A model generated the notes under the pieces. The model searched no databases, was not told the DNA's origin, and saw nothing but the letters and a program-made list of their open reading frames with translations. 64,000 nt of DNA from a virus. This document shows positions 6,917 through 14,219 of this stretch, one piece after another. A program made the position numbers and the translations under genes. The stretch covers positions 1-64,000 of IMG/VR virus record IMGVR_UViG_3300049491_000716; one strand, 5' to 3'. Each line of letters begins with the position of its first letter. Position 1 is the stretch's first letter.

Positions 6917-7420
6917 TTAACCCCCGGATTGAAACAAGTCAGCGGGCTCAAAGGCGGGCGACGCCGCAGCGAGTTGGCGCGGAATCGGTGTGACCGTGAC
7001 GATCAGCCTGGCTTCACCGTCGGGGACCATGCGGCGCAGCAGGATGCCGCGGAACATGCTGTCGTCGGTGATGAGGATTCCGTTCATCGCATCCGAAAGC
7101 ACCTTTTCTACATTCCCGAGGTCAATGGCCTGCACGGTGTCATCCCAGCAGTCTGGATCCAGGCGCTGCCGCTTCTTCCAATCAAGCGGGAGCTTCGGGT
7201 ACATGTCCACGGTCAGTGCCACACGGCCCTTGATGGGTTCCGTCACTCCGTACTGCCTGGCAATCCACGCAACCTCTTCCTTGTAGGCTTTCGCCTCAGG
7301 CGTCACGTAGGTCATTGCCATCCACTTGCCGGTGGCCTTGACCTTCACGACACGGTGAGCCCAATAGCGGTTTGCTGAAACTGCCATGGGCAACTTCATC
7401 ACGATCGGCTGCGCCGTCAC
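6917..7420 (-). CDS. rusA: RusA-family Holliday junction resolvase, 167 aa
   Basis: RusA cleaves four-way DNA junctions during phage recombination. The signature appears as AIDLGNVEKVLSDAMNGILITDDS, with D100, N103, K106 and D119-D120 in place. Escherichia RusA has Asp where this protein has Gly102, so the metal site differs. The N-terminal SANRYWAHR block is also typical. GTG 7420 is chosen for its GTGA overlap with the upstream gene. Confidence 0.85.
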   Translation of the reverse strand: MTAQPIVMKLPMAVSANRYWAHRVVKVKATGKWMAMTYVTPEAKAYKEEVAWIARQYGVTEPIKGRVALTVDMYPKLPLDWKKRQRLDPDCWDDTVQAIDLGNVEKVLSDAMNGILITDDSMFRGILLRRMVPDGEARLIVTVTPIPRQLAAASPAFEPADLFQSGG

Positions 7421-7599
7421 CACCACAGCCTCCCGTGGCCGAACGCCCAAATGAAGTACAGCACGGCCGGCATGACGATCCACCAGCCAACCCACTCGAA
7501 CACCGTGATGACGCCGATGAAGCCAAGCACGAAGCCCACGGCAATCAGGAAGATCACAAAGAACGGAGACGGAACTTCGTAGAGGTCACGGCGTTTCAC
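7417..7599 (-). CDS. Two-helix membrane protein, 60 aa
   Basis: Two hydrophobic segments (about residues 12-33 and 36-53) with a short turn; the C-terminus ends WW. It overlaps its neighbours by 4 bp at both ends. Role unknown; small membrane proteins in early operons sometimes mediate exclusion. Confidence 0.6.
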   Translation of the reverse strand: MKRRDLYEVPSPFFVIFLIAVGFVLGFIGVITVFEWVGWWIVMPAVLYFIWAFGHGRLWW

Positions 7600-8204
7600 G
7601 GCATCACCTTATTCAAAAACCGCTTCAGTTTCACGGCCTCTTCTGGGCCAAAGCGAATGACCTGGTCCTGCTGCAAAACGATGAGTTCACCGTTGCTGTA
7701 GAAGCCGTAGATGGGCTCCGGTGGTTCCTCATCTCTGAGTTCGTCTTGGAGTTCGTCGTCGGGCTGCGCGTGAAGCAGGCGGTTGACAATCTCGTCGTGC
7801 TCGGCATCTTCTTCAAGCGTTGGTTCGTTTGCCTTCAGGGGCAGGAACTGCGGGATCTGTTCGATGCCTGCCGCTGCGCCCGTAGTCGTGTTCTCAGTTG
7901 TCAACGATGGCTTGACAACTGCCGGCGTCACGCCATCCGGCATGAGGCCGCGAAGCCAGCCGGCGCCGCTGCGCTCACCTGCTGCGGCGGAGTTCTCGAG
8001 TCGGTAGAACATCTGATCGCCGCGGCTGACCCGCCGCACAAGGTTTGCCTTCACCGGCATTGCCATGGCGCCGTGCAGCACGCTGCGGTCAATGTCTAGG
8101 GAATCGGCAAGTTCGAACTCTTCGACCTCACCCAAGCCAGTCAAGTGCGCAATGGCTCGCTCAGCGTGGCTGCCAGGCCGCGGCACGTAACGAGGCATGG
8201 TCAC
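7596..8204 (-). CDS. Winged-helix-type phage protein, 202 aa
   Basis: Residues about 12-65 (AERAIAHLTGLG...EFELADSLDIDRSVLHGAMAMPVK) look like a winged helix. An acidic linker follows, then a conserved C-terminal block (DQVIRFGPEEAVKLKRFLNKV) seen in other phage early proteins. GTG 8204 gives the operon-type overlap; ATG 8198 is the alternative. Probably DNA binding. Confidence 0.6.
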   Translation of the reverse strand: MTMPRYVPRPGSHAERAIAHLTGLGEVEEFELADSLDIDRSVLHGAMAMPVKANLVRRVSRGDQMFYRLENSAAAGERSGAGWLRGLMPDGVTPAVVKPSLTTENTTTGAAAGIEQIPQFLPLKANEPTLEEDAEHDEIVNRLLHAQPDDELQDELRDEEPPEPIYGFYSNGELIVLQQDQVIRFGPEEAVKLKRFLNKVMP

Positions 8205-8533
8205 AGCGAAGCCCCCAACTCAAAGACGGAACGAACAGGCTTGAGGCCATCGAAGTAGCTGTCAACGTTTTTTGGCCGCTGGGGGTGCGGCCTCACCTGC
8301 TTGTCAATCGGGTAAAAACGCGACCGGATCACGCGGCCCGAGAAGGTTTCCTCAAAGAACTTCTCGCGGCGATACCATCCGGCCGCCATCCCAGAGTTCA
8401 TCAACTTGCTTGCCGGCGAGTTGCCGGGTGGTGCGCCGAACTTTTGCTCGGCTTCCTCGGCTGTCATGCCCACGTTTGCGGCCAAACAGTGGGCATGGAC
8501 CGCCGCGCTCCACTTGCCCAACCCGTTTCTCAT
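8201..8533 (-). CDS. Hypothetical phage early protein, 110 aa
   Basis: A soluble protein with a basic C-terminal half. ATG 8533 has AGGAGAAAG just upstream and overlaps the stop of the IS-disrupted gene (ATGA). Because the insertion sits immediately upstream, its transcription may now depend on a promoter within the element. Confidence 0.6.
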   Translation of the reverse strand: MRNGLGKWSAAVHAHCLAANVGMTAEEAEQKFGAPPGNSPASKLMNSGMAAGWYRREKFFEETFSGRVIRSRFYPIDKQVRPHPQRPKNVDSYFDGLKPVRSVFELGASL

Positions 8534-8611
8534 GCTTTCTCCTGTTTTTGTTGGCTGAAGTTTTGTTCAAAGGCCCGCCAGTGCATTGTGTTGACTTCGG
8601 CTCCTTTGAAG
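8530..8611 (-). pseudogene. 3' part of an early gene interrupted by the IS element
   Basis: These bases encode the last 27 residues (ending QNFSQQKQEKA) of a gene whose first part lies at 10708-10819. Removing the element and one 8-bp repeat joins 112 + 74 = 186 bp into one 61-aa ORF without frameshift. The rebuilt protein (GQTWLRLGRTARVLGVLDGY, VVYRFKG) resembles a small beta-rich phage protein of unknown function. Confidence 0.85.
8604..8611. repeat. Target site duplication, left copy
   Basis: CTTTGAAG immediately outside the left end of the insertion element, identical to 10708-10715. Eight bases is the duplication length expected for the IS1595 family. Confidence 0.9.
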
Positions 8612-8638
8612 CGGAAGTATGTACTTGACGCCACACAA
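8612..8638. repeat. Terminal inverted repeat, left
   Basis: Starts CGGAAGTATGTACTTGACGC and matches 26 of 27 bases with the complement of 10681-10707. Confidence 0.9.
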
Positions 8639-8653
8639 CAAAAGCGCGATGAT
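8625..8653 (+). promoter_or_regulatory. Transposase promoter
   Basis: TTGACG (8625-8630), a 17-bp spacer and GATGAT (8648-8653) resemble a sigma70 promoter; the -35 lies within the terminal repeat. It is followed by CAGGAG and the transposase GTG. The spacer contains ACACAACAAAA, similar to the phage operator motif. Confidence 0.5.
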
Positions 8654-8676
8654 TCATCCATTCCAGGAGAAACATC

Positions 8677-9597
8677 GTGGCTGCAATCGACCAGAAGCAC
8701 TTTCAAGACGAAGCTGAAGCCTTCGCCTACCTCGAATCTGTGTGCTGGCCGGAAGGCCCCGTTTGCCCGCACTGCGGCACGATCAACACCGCCTACGGTC
8801 TGACCTCGCGCCTGGGTCTGTACCGCTGTGGCGAGAAGGAATGCCGCAAGGACTTCACGGTCCGCGTCGGCACCGTGTTTGAAGACAGCCCCATCAAGTT
8901 GCACAAGTGGCTGCTTGCCGCCTACCTCGTCTGCGCATCGAAGAAGGGCATCAGCGCGAAGCAGTTGGAGCGCATGCTCGGCGTCAGCTACAAAACGGCG
9001 TGGTTCATGGCCCATCGCCTGCGTGAGGCCATGAACACCGACACCGACAAAAAGCTCGGCGGCGACTTTGGCATGGTCGAAGTTGACGAAACCTATTGGG
9101 GCAACGCCGGCAAGCAAAAGCCGGGCGCTCGCGGCGGCGACCATAAGATGAAGATCGTTTCCCTCGTTGACCGCAAGACCGGTCAGAAGCGTTCTGTCCA
9201 CGTCGCCGACGTGACGGCCGACACGTTGAAGCCGGTGCTGCAAAAGCACCTTGACGCGGCCACCACGCTGATGACCGACGAGGCCGCCGTTTACAGGAAA
9301 GTCGCGCCGTCCTTCGGTGACCACGAAACCGTCAACCACAGCGCCAACGAGTACGTGAACCGCATCCGTCCGTGGGTGACGACGAACACGGTTGAATCGT
9401 CGTTTGCGCTGCTGAAGCGTGGCCTGCACGGCACCTTCCACAGCGTCAGTGAACAGCACCTTCAGCGCTACGCGACCGAGTTCGACTTCCGTTGGAACAA
9501 CCGGATCAAGCTCGGCGTTGACGACGCGCAGCGCACGCGCAACCTGCTCGCCAGCATTCGCGGCAAGCGCCTCACCTATCGGCGGCTTGACTCGTAA
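8677..9597 (+). CDS. IS1595-family transposase, 306 aa
   Basis: It catalyses cut-and-paste movement of the element. An N-terminal zinc ribbon has C30, C33, C51 and C56, and a helix-turn-helix (ISAKQLERMLGVSYKTAW) follows. Catalytic acids fit the DDE pattern: D137 in VEVDETYWG, D201 in LMTDEAAVY and E240 in NTVESSFALLKRG. Length is normal for the family. GTG 8677 has a CAGGAG site, and the gene looks intact. Confidence 0.93.
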   Translation: MAAIDQKHFQDEAEAFAYLESVCWPEGPVCPHCGTINTAYGLTSRLGLYRCGEKECRKDFTVRVGTVFEDSPIKLHKWLLAAYLVCASKKGISAKQLERMLGVSYKTAWFMAHRLREAMNTDTDKKLGGDFGMVEVDETYWGNAGKQKPGARGGDHKMKIVSLVDRKTGQKRSVHVADVTADTLKPVLQKHLDAATTLMTDEAAVYRKVAPSFGDHETVNHSANEYVNRIRPWVTTNTVESSFALLKRGLHGTFHSVSEQHLQRYATEFDFRWNNRIKLGVDDAQRTRNLLASIRGKRLTYRRLDS

Positions 9598-9610
9598 GCA
9601 GGGGCGATAA

Positions 9611-10441
9611 GTGGCGCGCTGGGTACTCCCTTCGGCTTTGGTTCTTGGCATCTCCATTGCAGCGTTCCTATCGGTGTCCAGTTGGGCCAATGGTGAATGC
9701 CAAAGACCACACGCTAGTTCCGAGGCAAACGTAGGTGGCGAGAAGCCACCAAGCAGCCTTGCATCCCCCCCAAAGACTCCCATCGGCGACAGCCTCAAGC
9801 GCATAGCTGAAGCGCAAGAGGCTATAGCTGCTGCCAGCAAGCCCAGCGACGAAAAGGAGCGCGACCAGAGAGACCTTGAGGCGCAACAGGAGATGGCTTG
9901 TTGGGCTCGGTGGATGTTCTACGCCACCGCATTTGGCGCGCTCGTTGCCGTTGTCGGGACCGGGTTGCTGTTGGCAACCCTCAGGCATGCCCGTAGCAGT
10001 GCCGAGACGCAACTGCGGGCCTATGTCAACGTCTTTGACGTTCGCGCTAAGTGGCTTGCCGAACCGGATGATGTGATCATGAAGAACGTTCAAGTTCAAG
10101 TTCACTTCAAGAACACGGGCCAAACCCCGGCTTATGCCGTTACCTGTTGGATGCGGTTCGACAGCAAGCCTCGTGATGCCATGGTCTTTGACCTTGAAAC
10201 TCCGCACATTTCTGCAACTGGAGTTCAAGGTCCAGGCGCAATCAACCATCTTGAAGAGATGAAGCAGGTTGATTGCGCTACTGGCGTTGTGGCCGCTTGG
10301 AAAGCCGGAACGCAGTCGCTTTTCGTGTACGGAACAATCAACTACTCTGACGCATTTGATAGCGGCGAAGTTATTGGACACGACGGGACCAAGTACAGGA
10401 CCGGTAAGTTTGAAGCCCACAAAGGCGGTTACTCCACATAG
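9611..10441 (+). CDS. IS passenger: two-segment membrane protein, 276 aa
   Basis: An N-terminal hydrophobic segment (about 5-26), a Lys/Glu-rich linker (60-95) and a second transmembrane helix (100-123) precede a beta-rich domain with VQVHFKNTGQTPAYAV, reminiscent of immunoglobulin-like periplasmic domains. It starts 14 bp after the transposase stop, so they are probably co-transcribed. Function unknown. Confidence 0.75.
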   Translation: MARWVLPSALVLGISIAAFLSVSSWANGECQRPHASSEANVGGEKPPSSLASPPKTPIGDSLKRIAEAQEAIAAASKPSDEKERDQRDLEAQQEMACWARWMFYATAFGALVAVVGTGLLLATLRHARSSAETQLRAYVNVFDVRAKWLAEPDDVIMKNVQVQVHFKNTGQTPAYAVTCWMRFDSKPRDAMVFDLETPHISATGVQGPGAINHLEEMKQVDCATGVVAAWKAGTQSLFVYGTINYSDAFDSGEVIGHDGTKYRTGKFEAHKGGYST

Positions 10442-10455
10442 CGCAAGGAGCAGCA

Positions 10456-10620
10456 ATGCGAAGACGACAACCCCAGACCGTGCCTGCGCCAGAGCCGCAG
10501 GTTGACGAGTACGCCGAGGTGCGAATTCCGTTTGATGTCGTGCTGCGGAAGTTGACGAACACGCCGGCTCCGCCGAAGAAGGCAGCGGCGAAGAGAGTGC
10601 CGACCCCAAAGAAGAGCTGA
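10456..10620 (+). CDS. IS passenger: small basic protein, 54 aa
   Basis: A short Pro/Lys-rich ORF with an AAGGAG site just upstream of ATG 10456. It ends in a basic KKAAAKRVPTPKKS tail that could bind nucleic acid. It lies inside the element after the membrane protein gene. Confidence 0.5.
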   Translation: MRRRQPQTVPAPEPQVDEYAEVRIPFDVVLRKLTNTPAPPKKAAAKRVPTPKKS

Positions 10621-10680
10621 GCGAACAAGCGGCCGAAGCCGCCGTCGCTATCCGGCCTGTCGCTGCGGATAGTAACCGTT

Positions 10681-10707
10681 TTGTGTGGCGCCAAGTACAT
10701 ACTTCCG
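10681..10707. repeat. Terminal inverted repeat, right
   Basis: Reads TTGTGTGGCGCCAAGTACAT then ACTTCCG, the inverse of the left end with one difference. A 13-base part of it recurs at 2967-2979. Confidence 0.9.
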
Positions 10708-10715
10708 CTTTGAAG
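10708..10715. repeat. Target site duplication, right copy
   Basis: CTTTGAAG directly after the right end, identical to 8604-8611. Confidence 0.9.
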
Positions 10716-10819
10716 CGATACACCACATAGCCATCAAGCACGCCCAGCACGCGAGCCGTGCGGCCGAGGCGAAGCCATGTCTGGCCCTTTTGAATGACTG
10801 TCGCTGCCTTGGCGATCAC
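10708..10819 (-). pseudogene. 5' part of the IS-interrupted early gene
   Basis: GTG 10819 overlaps the stop of the upstream gene (GTGA) and encodes the first 37 residues up to VVYRFK, where the element is inserted. See 8530-8611 for the remainder. Confidence 0.85.
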
Positions 10820-11028
10820 TTGTTGACCTCCGGCATGACGGCCTGTAGCATGTCGCGGCGACCCGGCATGCACAACCGCTCGACCGGATCGGATCGCTGC
10901 GCCTGGTGGTAGCGGGCACAGGTCTCGCGAACCGTGCAGCCGCCGCCCATGCATGCCGGAAGGCGCGCCGCTGAGCGCACGACGCGCAGCGGGCGTCCAT
11001 CTGGTTCACCCCACGCTTCATAACTCAT
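10816..11028 (-). CDS. Cysteine-containing small phage protein, 70 aa
   Basis: The motif CMGGGCTVRETCARYH with a later cysteine is a pattern seen in small phage zinc-binding proteins encoded near replication genes. ATG 11028 overlaps the upstream gene by 11 bp. Unknown function. Confidence 0.65.
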   Translation of the reverse strand: MSYEAWGEPDGRPLRVVRSAARLPACMGGGCTVRETCARYHQAQRSDPVERLCMPGRRDMLQAVMPEVNK

Positions 11029-11794
11029 CGCTGCCGCCTTTCTCGTAGAACTCAACCTTGCTTGCAGCCTCGGCCTTGAGTTTTCGTGTGCGCGCTTTCT
11101 CGGCGGCGTCCATGCCTGGCGCGTGCGTCTTCTCCACCAACATTTTGCGCAGTCGATCCAGCGATTCGCGAACGTGATCAGGCATTCCCGTCACAGGCGT
11201 TGCGGCAAGCAGCAGCGGCTCGCCACGGGCAGCCGGGCCAGTGATCGCCAAAACTTCTGTCTGCGAAATCACACCAAGCCGTTCGGCACGCTCGAGCGCG
11301 ACGTCGCGACGCTGCGTGTCGAAGCCAAGCGACACATTCCACCGCACTGGTGGCATGCGCTTGGCTCGCGCCAGCGCGACGAAGCGGTTGTAGGAATCTC
11401 GGAAAGCTAACCTGGCGCCGATCTCATCTCCGGAAACGAACACCGGCTTAGCCGTTGACCATGCCTCGGCCATTTCTGCAGTCCACACCACGGTGTCGCC
11501 TTCATCGGCGGCTGTGATTGCGACGGCCCATGCTTCATCGGCGCCGGGCCTGCCGTCACCACCAGACCGCGCCTCAATCTGCGCAATCACGTCAGCGGGG
11601 GTCGGTGGGAAGCGGCCGCGTGCTGGATCCTTGACGTGGCCGTCAAAGCCGGACGCCACGTTCTCGATGCTGTAGCTCGAAAGCGCTCGGAAAAACATGG
11701 TGCCCTGAGCGGAGTTCAGCGGCTTCGCGTTGGGCCACAGCGCCCAGACCTCGGACAGCAACTTCGCAAAAGTCTCGATGTCGGATTCGATCAT
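11018..11794 (-). CDS. Phage replication-type protein (possible helicase-loader analogue), 258 aa
   Basis: The N-terminus (FAKLLSEVWALWPNAKPLNS, then RFPPTPADVIAQIE) resembles phage proteins found directly after DUF1376-type initiators, in the place of lambda P. The C-terminus is charged and helical. ATG 11794 overlaps the upstream initiator gene (ATGA). The role is inferred from position and weak similarity. Confidence 0.6.
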   Translation of the reverse strand: MIESDIETFAKLLSEVWALWPNAKPLNSAQGTMFFRALSSYSIENVASGFDGHVKDPARGRFPPTPADVIAQIEARSGGDGRPGADEAWAVAITAADEGDTVVWTAEMAEAWSTAKPVFVSGDEIGARLAFRDSYNRFVALARAKRMPPVRWNVSLGFDTQRRDVALERAERLGVISQTEVLAITGPAARGEPLLLAATPVTGMPDHVRESLDRLRKMLVEKTHAPGMDAAEKARTRKLKAEAASKVEFYEKGGSDEL

Positions 11795-12807
11795 GCCACG
11801 TCCTGTTGACTGGCTTTTGTCAGGCTGGCACGCATGCTGGCCGCCAGTGAATCGGCCGACTGACCGGCGCCGGATCTGGTGCTCCGCATTCCGCAGGCCT
11901 TCGGGAGCCACGTCTGCGCGTCAACGACGTTCTTCACGATCGCCTCACGGATAGCGTCAACAACGATTTCCTCTCCGTAGGACTTGACGAGCTTTCCGAC
12001 GAAACTTCCGCACTGCTTCTCGGGCATGCCCTGATGCGTGAGCAGCGACTTCCCGGCACGCCAGAGTTCCGTTCGGGTCATCTCTGCCGCACTCGGCAGG
12101 GGTTCGCCCACCGCCACGACAACGAGCGGCAACTGCTCGCCAGGCGCGGCAGCGCCCGAAGCGATAGCTTCGGAACCAAGAGAGTCTCCGTTCCGTTCCA
12201 TCTCCGTTCCATCTCCCTTTCCGTTCCCTTTCCCTTTCAGACTCGAATCCAGAGGAATTCCGGCGGAAGGCTTACGTGTTTCCGTTGGAATTCCTACGGC
12301 TGCATCTGCCTTTTCCATTGGAATTCCCCCAGCAATGCGCAACTCATTCCACTGATCAAATGTGATTTCCGGCAGCAAGGGCTGGCCTGCGGCCTCGCGA
12401 GACTTGTTCAATTTCCGCAGCCGATCGCGGGCGCGGTCGTAGTGGTGATGAAGCCTGGACTCCCATGCCGTCACGGCCTTCTTTGAGATAACCCGATGGT
12501 AGAGCCGCCCGTCACTGCACTTCACGAATAGCGCCAAGGCCTCTTCCTTGAACTTCAGCCACTCCTTGACGACGCGGCCGAATCCAGCAAGGCCTGACAA
12601 TTCCTTGTCGTTGTCCGGCAGCGAAGCTGCCGGCACCTGGTGCCACGATGCACACCACAGCAGCACGCCAGCTCTGAACGCCTCTGGCTCGACTTCGGCT
12701 GCGAACTTGCTGTCACGAAGGGTCTGCACGTCAAGTTCCATGTATTGGAAGTCGCGCAGGTCAACCTCCGCAGGAACGAGTGGCGCCGGCAACTTTTCGG
12801 CAGTCAT
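11791..12807 (-). CDS. DUF1376-domain phage replication protein, 338 aa
   Basis: Residues about 15-120 carry the DUF1376 pattern (DLRDFQYMELDVQTLRDS, then AGVLLWCASWHQVPAASLPDND), found in phage replication initiators. A low-complexity Gly/Lys linker follows (about 180-230), then a C-terminal helical domain (WLPKACG). It probably binds the origin and recruits host helicase together with the next gene. ATG 12807 overlaps the preceding mini-ORF. Confidence 0.8.
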   Translation of the reverse strand: MTAEKLPAPLVPAEVDLRDFQYMELDVQTLRDSKFAAEVEPEAFRAGVLLWCASWHQVPAASLPDNDKELSGLAGFGRVVKEWLKFKEEALALFVKCSDGRLYHRVISKKAVTAWESRLHHHYDRARDRLRKLNKSREAAGQPLLPEITFDQWNELRIAGGIPMEKADAAVGIPTETRKPSAGIPLDSSLKGKGNGKGDGTEMERNGDSLGSEAIASGAAAPGEQLPLVVVAVGEPLPSAAEMTRTELWRAGKSLLTHQGMPEKQCGSFVGKLVKSYGEEIVVDAIREAIVKNVVDAQTWLPKACGMRSTRSGAGQSADSLAASMRASLTKASQQDVA

Positions 12808-12869
12808 ATCGTGCAACCTTCGTGAAGGTTGATGGCGCCGGCGATCTCGCCTTCGGTCCACGGCTTCAT
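12804..12869 (-). CDS. Possible 21-aa coupling peptide
   Basis: MKPWTEGEIAGAINLHEGCTI ends in an ATGA overlap with the DUF1376 gene. It may serve mainly to couple translation. Too short for independent support. Confidence 0.35.
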   Translation of the reverse strand: MKPWTEGEIAGAINLHEGCTI

Positions 12870-12870
12870 C

Positions 12871-12927
12871 TCAAATCCGCACCGTCGCCAGCGGATACGT
12901 CTCGCACTCAACCATGAAGTCGTGCAT
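12871..12927 (-). CDS. Possible 18-aa leader peptide
   Basis: A short ORF (MHDFMVECETYPLATVRI) between the Cro-like gene and the 21-aa ORF, with tight spacing on both sides. Listed for completeness. Confidence 0.25.
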   Translation of the reverse strand: MHDFMVECETYPLATVRI

Positions 12928-12931
12928 GGGA

Positions 12932-13177
12932 TCAGGACTTTTCGGCGAGCACCGCGTTGTTCTTCTCGATGTCGCCGTGCAGGTCGCGGAGCTTCTTGCC
13001 CTTCGGCAGCATCTTCTCGAGCCGCAGGAAGTATTTCGGGGCGCCCCAGCCGCGCTTTACCCAGCGCTGGACCTCTTGGTAGTGGACGATGTCGCCCATC
13101 TTGCGGGCAACCTCAGCCGGGCCGCCTTGCAGGGCCACGAGTTGAGCAATGACGGAGTCGGGTGGTGTGGACATCAT
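12932..13177 (-). CDS. Cro/YdaS-like DNA-binding protein, 81 aa
   Basis: First gene of the leftward operon. The sequence VIAQLVALQGGPAEVARKMG...EVQRWVKRGWGAPKYFLRLEKML matches the helix-turn-helix layout of Cro/YdaS proteins (LGG...A..LG....V..W..RG..P). It probably binds the repeated TTGTTGTG motifs in the adjoining control region. No CI-type repressor with a peptidase domain is visible nearby. Two adjacent ATGs (13177, 13174) are possible starts. Confidence 0.75.
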   Translation of the reverse strand: MMSTPPDSVIAQLVALQGGPAEVARKMGDIVHYQEVQRWVKRGWGAPKYFLRLEKMLPKGKKLRDLHGDIEKNNAVLAEKS

Positions 13178-13185
13178 GGTCGCCC

Positions 13186-13214
13186 ATCGTACACAACAAA
13201 ACTGGGATGCGCAA
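13186..13214 (-). promoter_or_regulatory. Leftward early promoter with operator
   Basis: Read leftward: TTGCGC (13214-13209), a 17-bp spacer, TACGAT (13191-13186). The motif TTTTGTTGTG (complement of 13192-13201) abuts the -10 box. A repressor there would shut off the Cro-like gene and the whole left operon. Confidence 0.6.
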
Positions 13215-13302
13215 CTTTTTTGCACAAGCCATCTTTCATGACCTCAGGTTTTGTTAAAGCCAAGAATGTGCTGAAAACATTATTTGCGAGCCGCCCATGA
13301 TT

Positions 13303-13335
13303 TTGGTTGTGTCGCCGCTTTTGTTGTGCGATGAT
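13303..13335 (+). promoter_or_regulatory. Rightward early promoter with two operator-like sites
   Basis: TTGTGT (13307-13312), 17 bp, GATGAT (13330-13335). TTGGTTGTGT overlaps the -35 and CTTTTGTTGTG (13318-13328) lies just before the -10, mirroring the leftward promoter. The boxes match consensus only moderately, so strength is uncertain. Confidence 0.5.
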
Positions 13336-13370
13336 TCCTCAGTGGTCAGTGGTTGACCATCGGAGACACC

Positions 13371-13445
13371 GTGAAATTCATTGCTTGGTTCACCTTTCAG
13401 ACTGGAGTCGTCGACATCGCCTTTGCGTGGGGTTGGCTGCCGTGA
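13371..13445 (+). CDS. Leader-like peptide, 24 aa
   Basis: MKFIAWFTFQTGVVDIAFAW starts after GGAGACACC and ends in a GTGA overlap with the next gene. It is hydrophobic and may be a membrane peptide or a coupling leader. Confidence 0.4.
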   Translation: MKFIAWFTFQTGVVDIAFAWGWLP

Positions 13446-13561
13446 GATTCGTGGCCACCCTGATTTCCGCCTGTGCGATGGCTTTGATCTGGATGGCACT
13501 TGCCGCCAGCGAATCCGAGTGCGTCAACCCACGGCAACCTGCCGCCAAAGCGGCCCACTGA
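13442..13561 (+). CDS. Small exported or membrane peptide, 40 aa
   Basis: One hydrophobic segment (residues about 4-20: VATLISACAMALIWMALAA) then a short polar tail with one cysteine. GTG start in overlap with the previous ORF. Unknown role. Confidence 0.45.
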   Translation: MRFVATLISACAMALIWMALAASESECVNPRQPAAKAAH

Positions 13562-13570
13562 GACTTTCAC

Positions 13571-13795
13571 ATGCAAGTCAAGCAACTGCTTCTCACCGGC
13601 GCCATTCAGGGGCCCTACTTCCGGCCGTGGTCGCCGCTGAATTGGCTGCGCCGCGCGTGGCTGAAGATGCGGATTTCGGACATCAACGATGAGTTGTCGC
13701 TGCATCACAGAACAGGTGCGCTCAGCAGTGCTCAGGCCGTGAACTGGATGCAGCAGAGGGATTGGCTCGAGCGTCGGCTGGAGGATCTGCGGTGA
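13571..13795 (+). CDS. Small hypothetical protein, 74 aa
   Basis: A basic, tryptophan-rich helical protein (SPLNWLRRAWLKMRISD, then NWMQQRDWLERRLEDL). Short spacing to its neighbours places it in the rightward early operon. No family recognised. Confidence 0.6.
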   Translation: MQVKQLLLTGAIQGPYFRPWSPLNWLRRAWLKMRISDINDELSLHHRTGALSSAQAVNWMQQRDWLERRLEDLR

Positions 13796-13944
13796 CGCAA
13801 ACTGCGCTGCCGACGCATGTCGGCTCGAACGGTGCCGGAGCGATGGAGCGCGGCGCGTATATCAGCCCGTGCGGGCGCTACCTGGGGCTGCCTGAAACTT
13901 TGAGCCTTGCGTACCCGCAGGGCGGATGGGAGCAACGAAGATGA
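13792..13944 (+). CDS. Small hypothetical protein, 50 aa
   Basis: Starts at GTG in a 4-bp overlap with the preceding gene and ends in an ATGA overlap with the next. Gly-rich; no domain recognised. Confidence 0.5.
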   Translation: MTQTALPTHVGSNGAGAMERGAYISPCGRYLGLPETLSLAYPQGGWEQRR

Positions 13945-14186
13945 TGATGGAACAGACTTGCACCGCCTCCAAGCTTGTGATGCGGCTCCGGGAGTTGATT
14001 GAAAAGCATGGCGATCTGCCCGTGTACGCTCGCGACCCCGATACACACTGGCGCCTTCCGGTCGGTTTGCGGTTTCGAGACGCGCAGCCAGAGGAAGAAA
14101 GGCCGGCCCGCTTTGAAATTGAAAGCGAGTATCACTTCCGGCCGCGTGGCGATCTTGTACCAGCCGAAGACCTTGAGTCCAATTGA
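13941..14186 (+). CDS. Small hypothetical protein, 81 aa
   Basis: Begins at three consecutive ATG codons in overlap with the previous stop. The pattern VMRLRELIEKHGDLPVYARD...LPVGLRF resembles small phage proteins of unknown function in which a helix is followed by a beta hairpin. Confidence 0.55.
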   Translation: MMMEQTCTASKLVMRLRELIEKHGDLPVYARDPDTHWRLPVGLRFRDAQPEEERPARFEIESEYHFRPRGDLVPAEDLESN

Positions 14187-14219
14187 ATCGGGGCGCTCGC
14201 ACTCGGTGCCTTGTTTGAG

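Larger units (their letters stand above)
8612..10707 (+). mobile_element. IS1595-family insertion sequence with passenger genes, 2,096 bp
   Basis: The ends are 27-bp inverted repeats (8612-8638 and 10681-10707) that differ at one position. Identical 8-bp duplications flank them. It carries a DDE transposase and two passenger ORFs, all rightward, opposite to the surrounding operon. Extra genes are known in some IS1595 groups. Perfect duplications and the cleanly reconstructable target gene suggest a recent insertion. Confidence 0.92.

Noticed and set aside
8530-9840. 436-aa ORF on the minus strand across the IS left half
   Set aside because: It is the complement of the transposase gene; only the last 27 codons belong to the interrupted gene.
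9668-10954. 428-aa ORF on the minus strand across the IS right half
   Set aside because: It is antisense to the passenger genes and crosses the IS boundary; only its part beyond 10708 belongs to a real gene (the interrupted 61-aa ORF).
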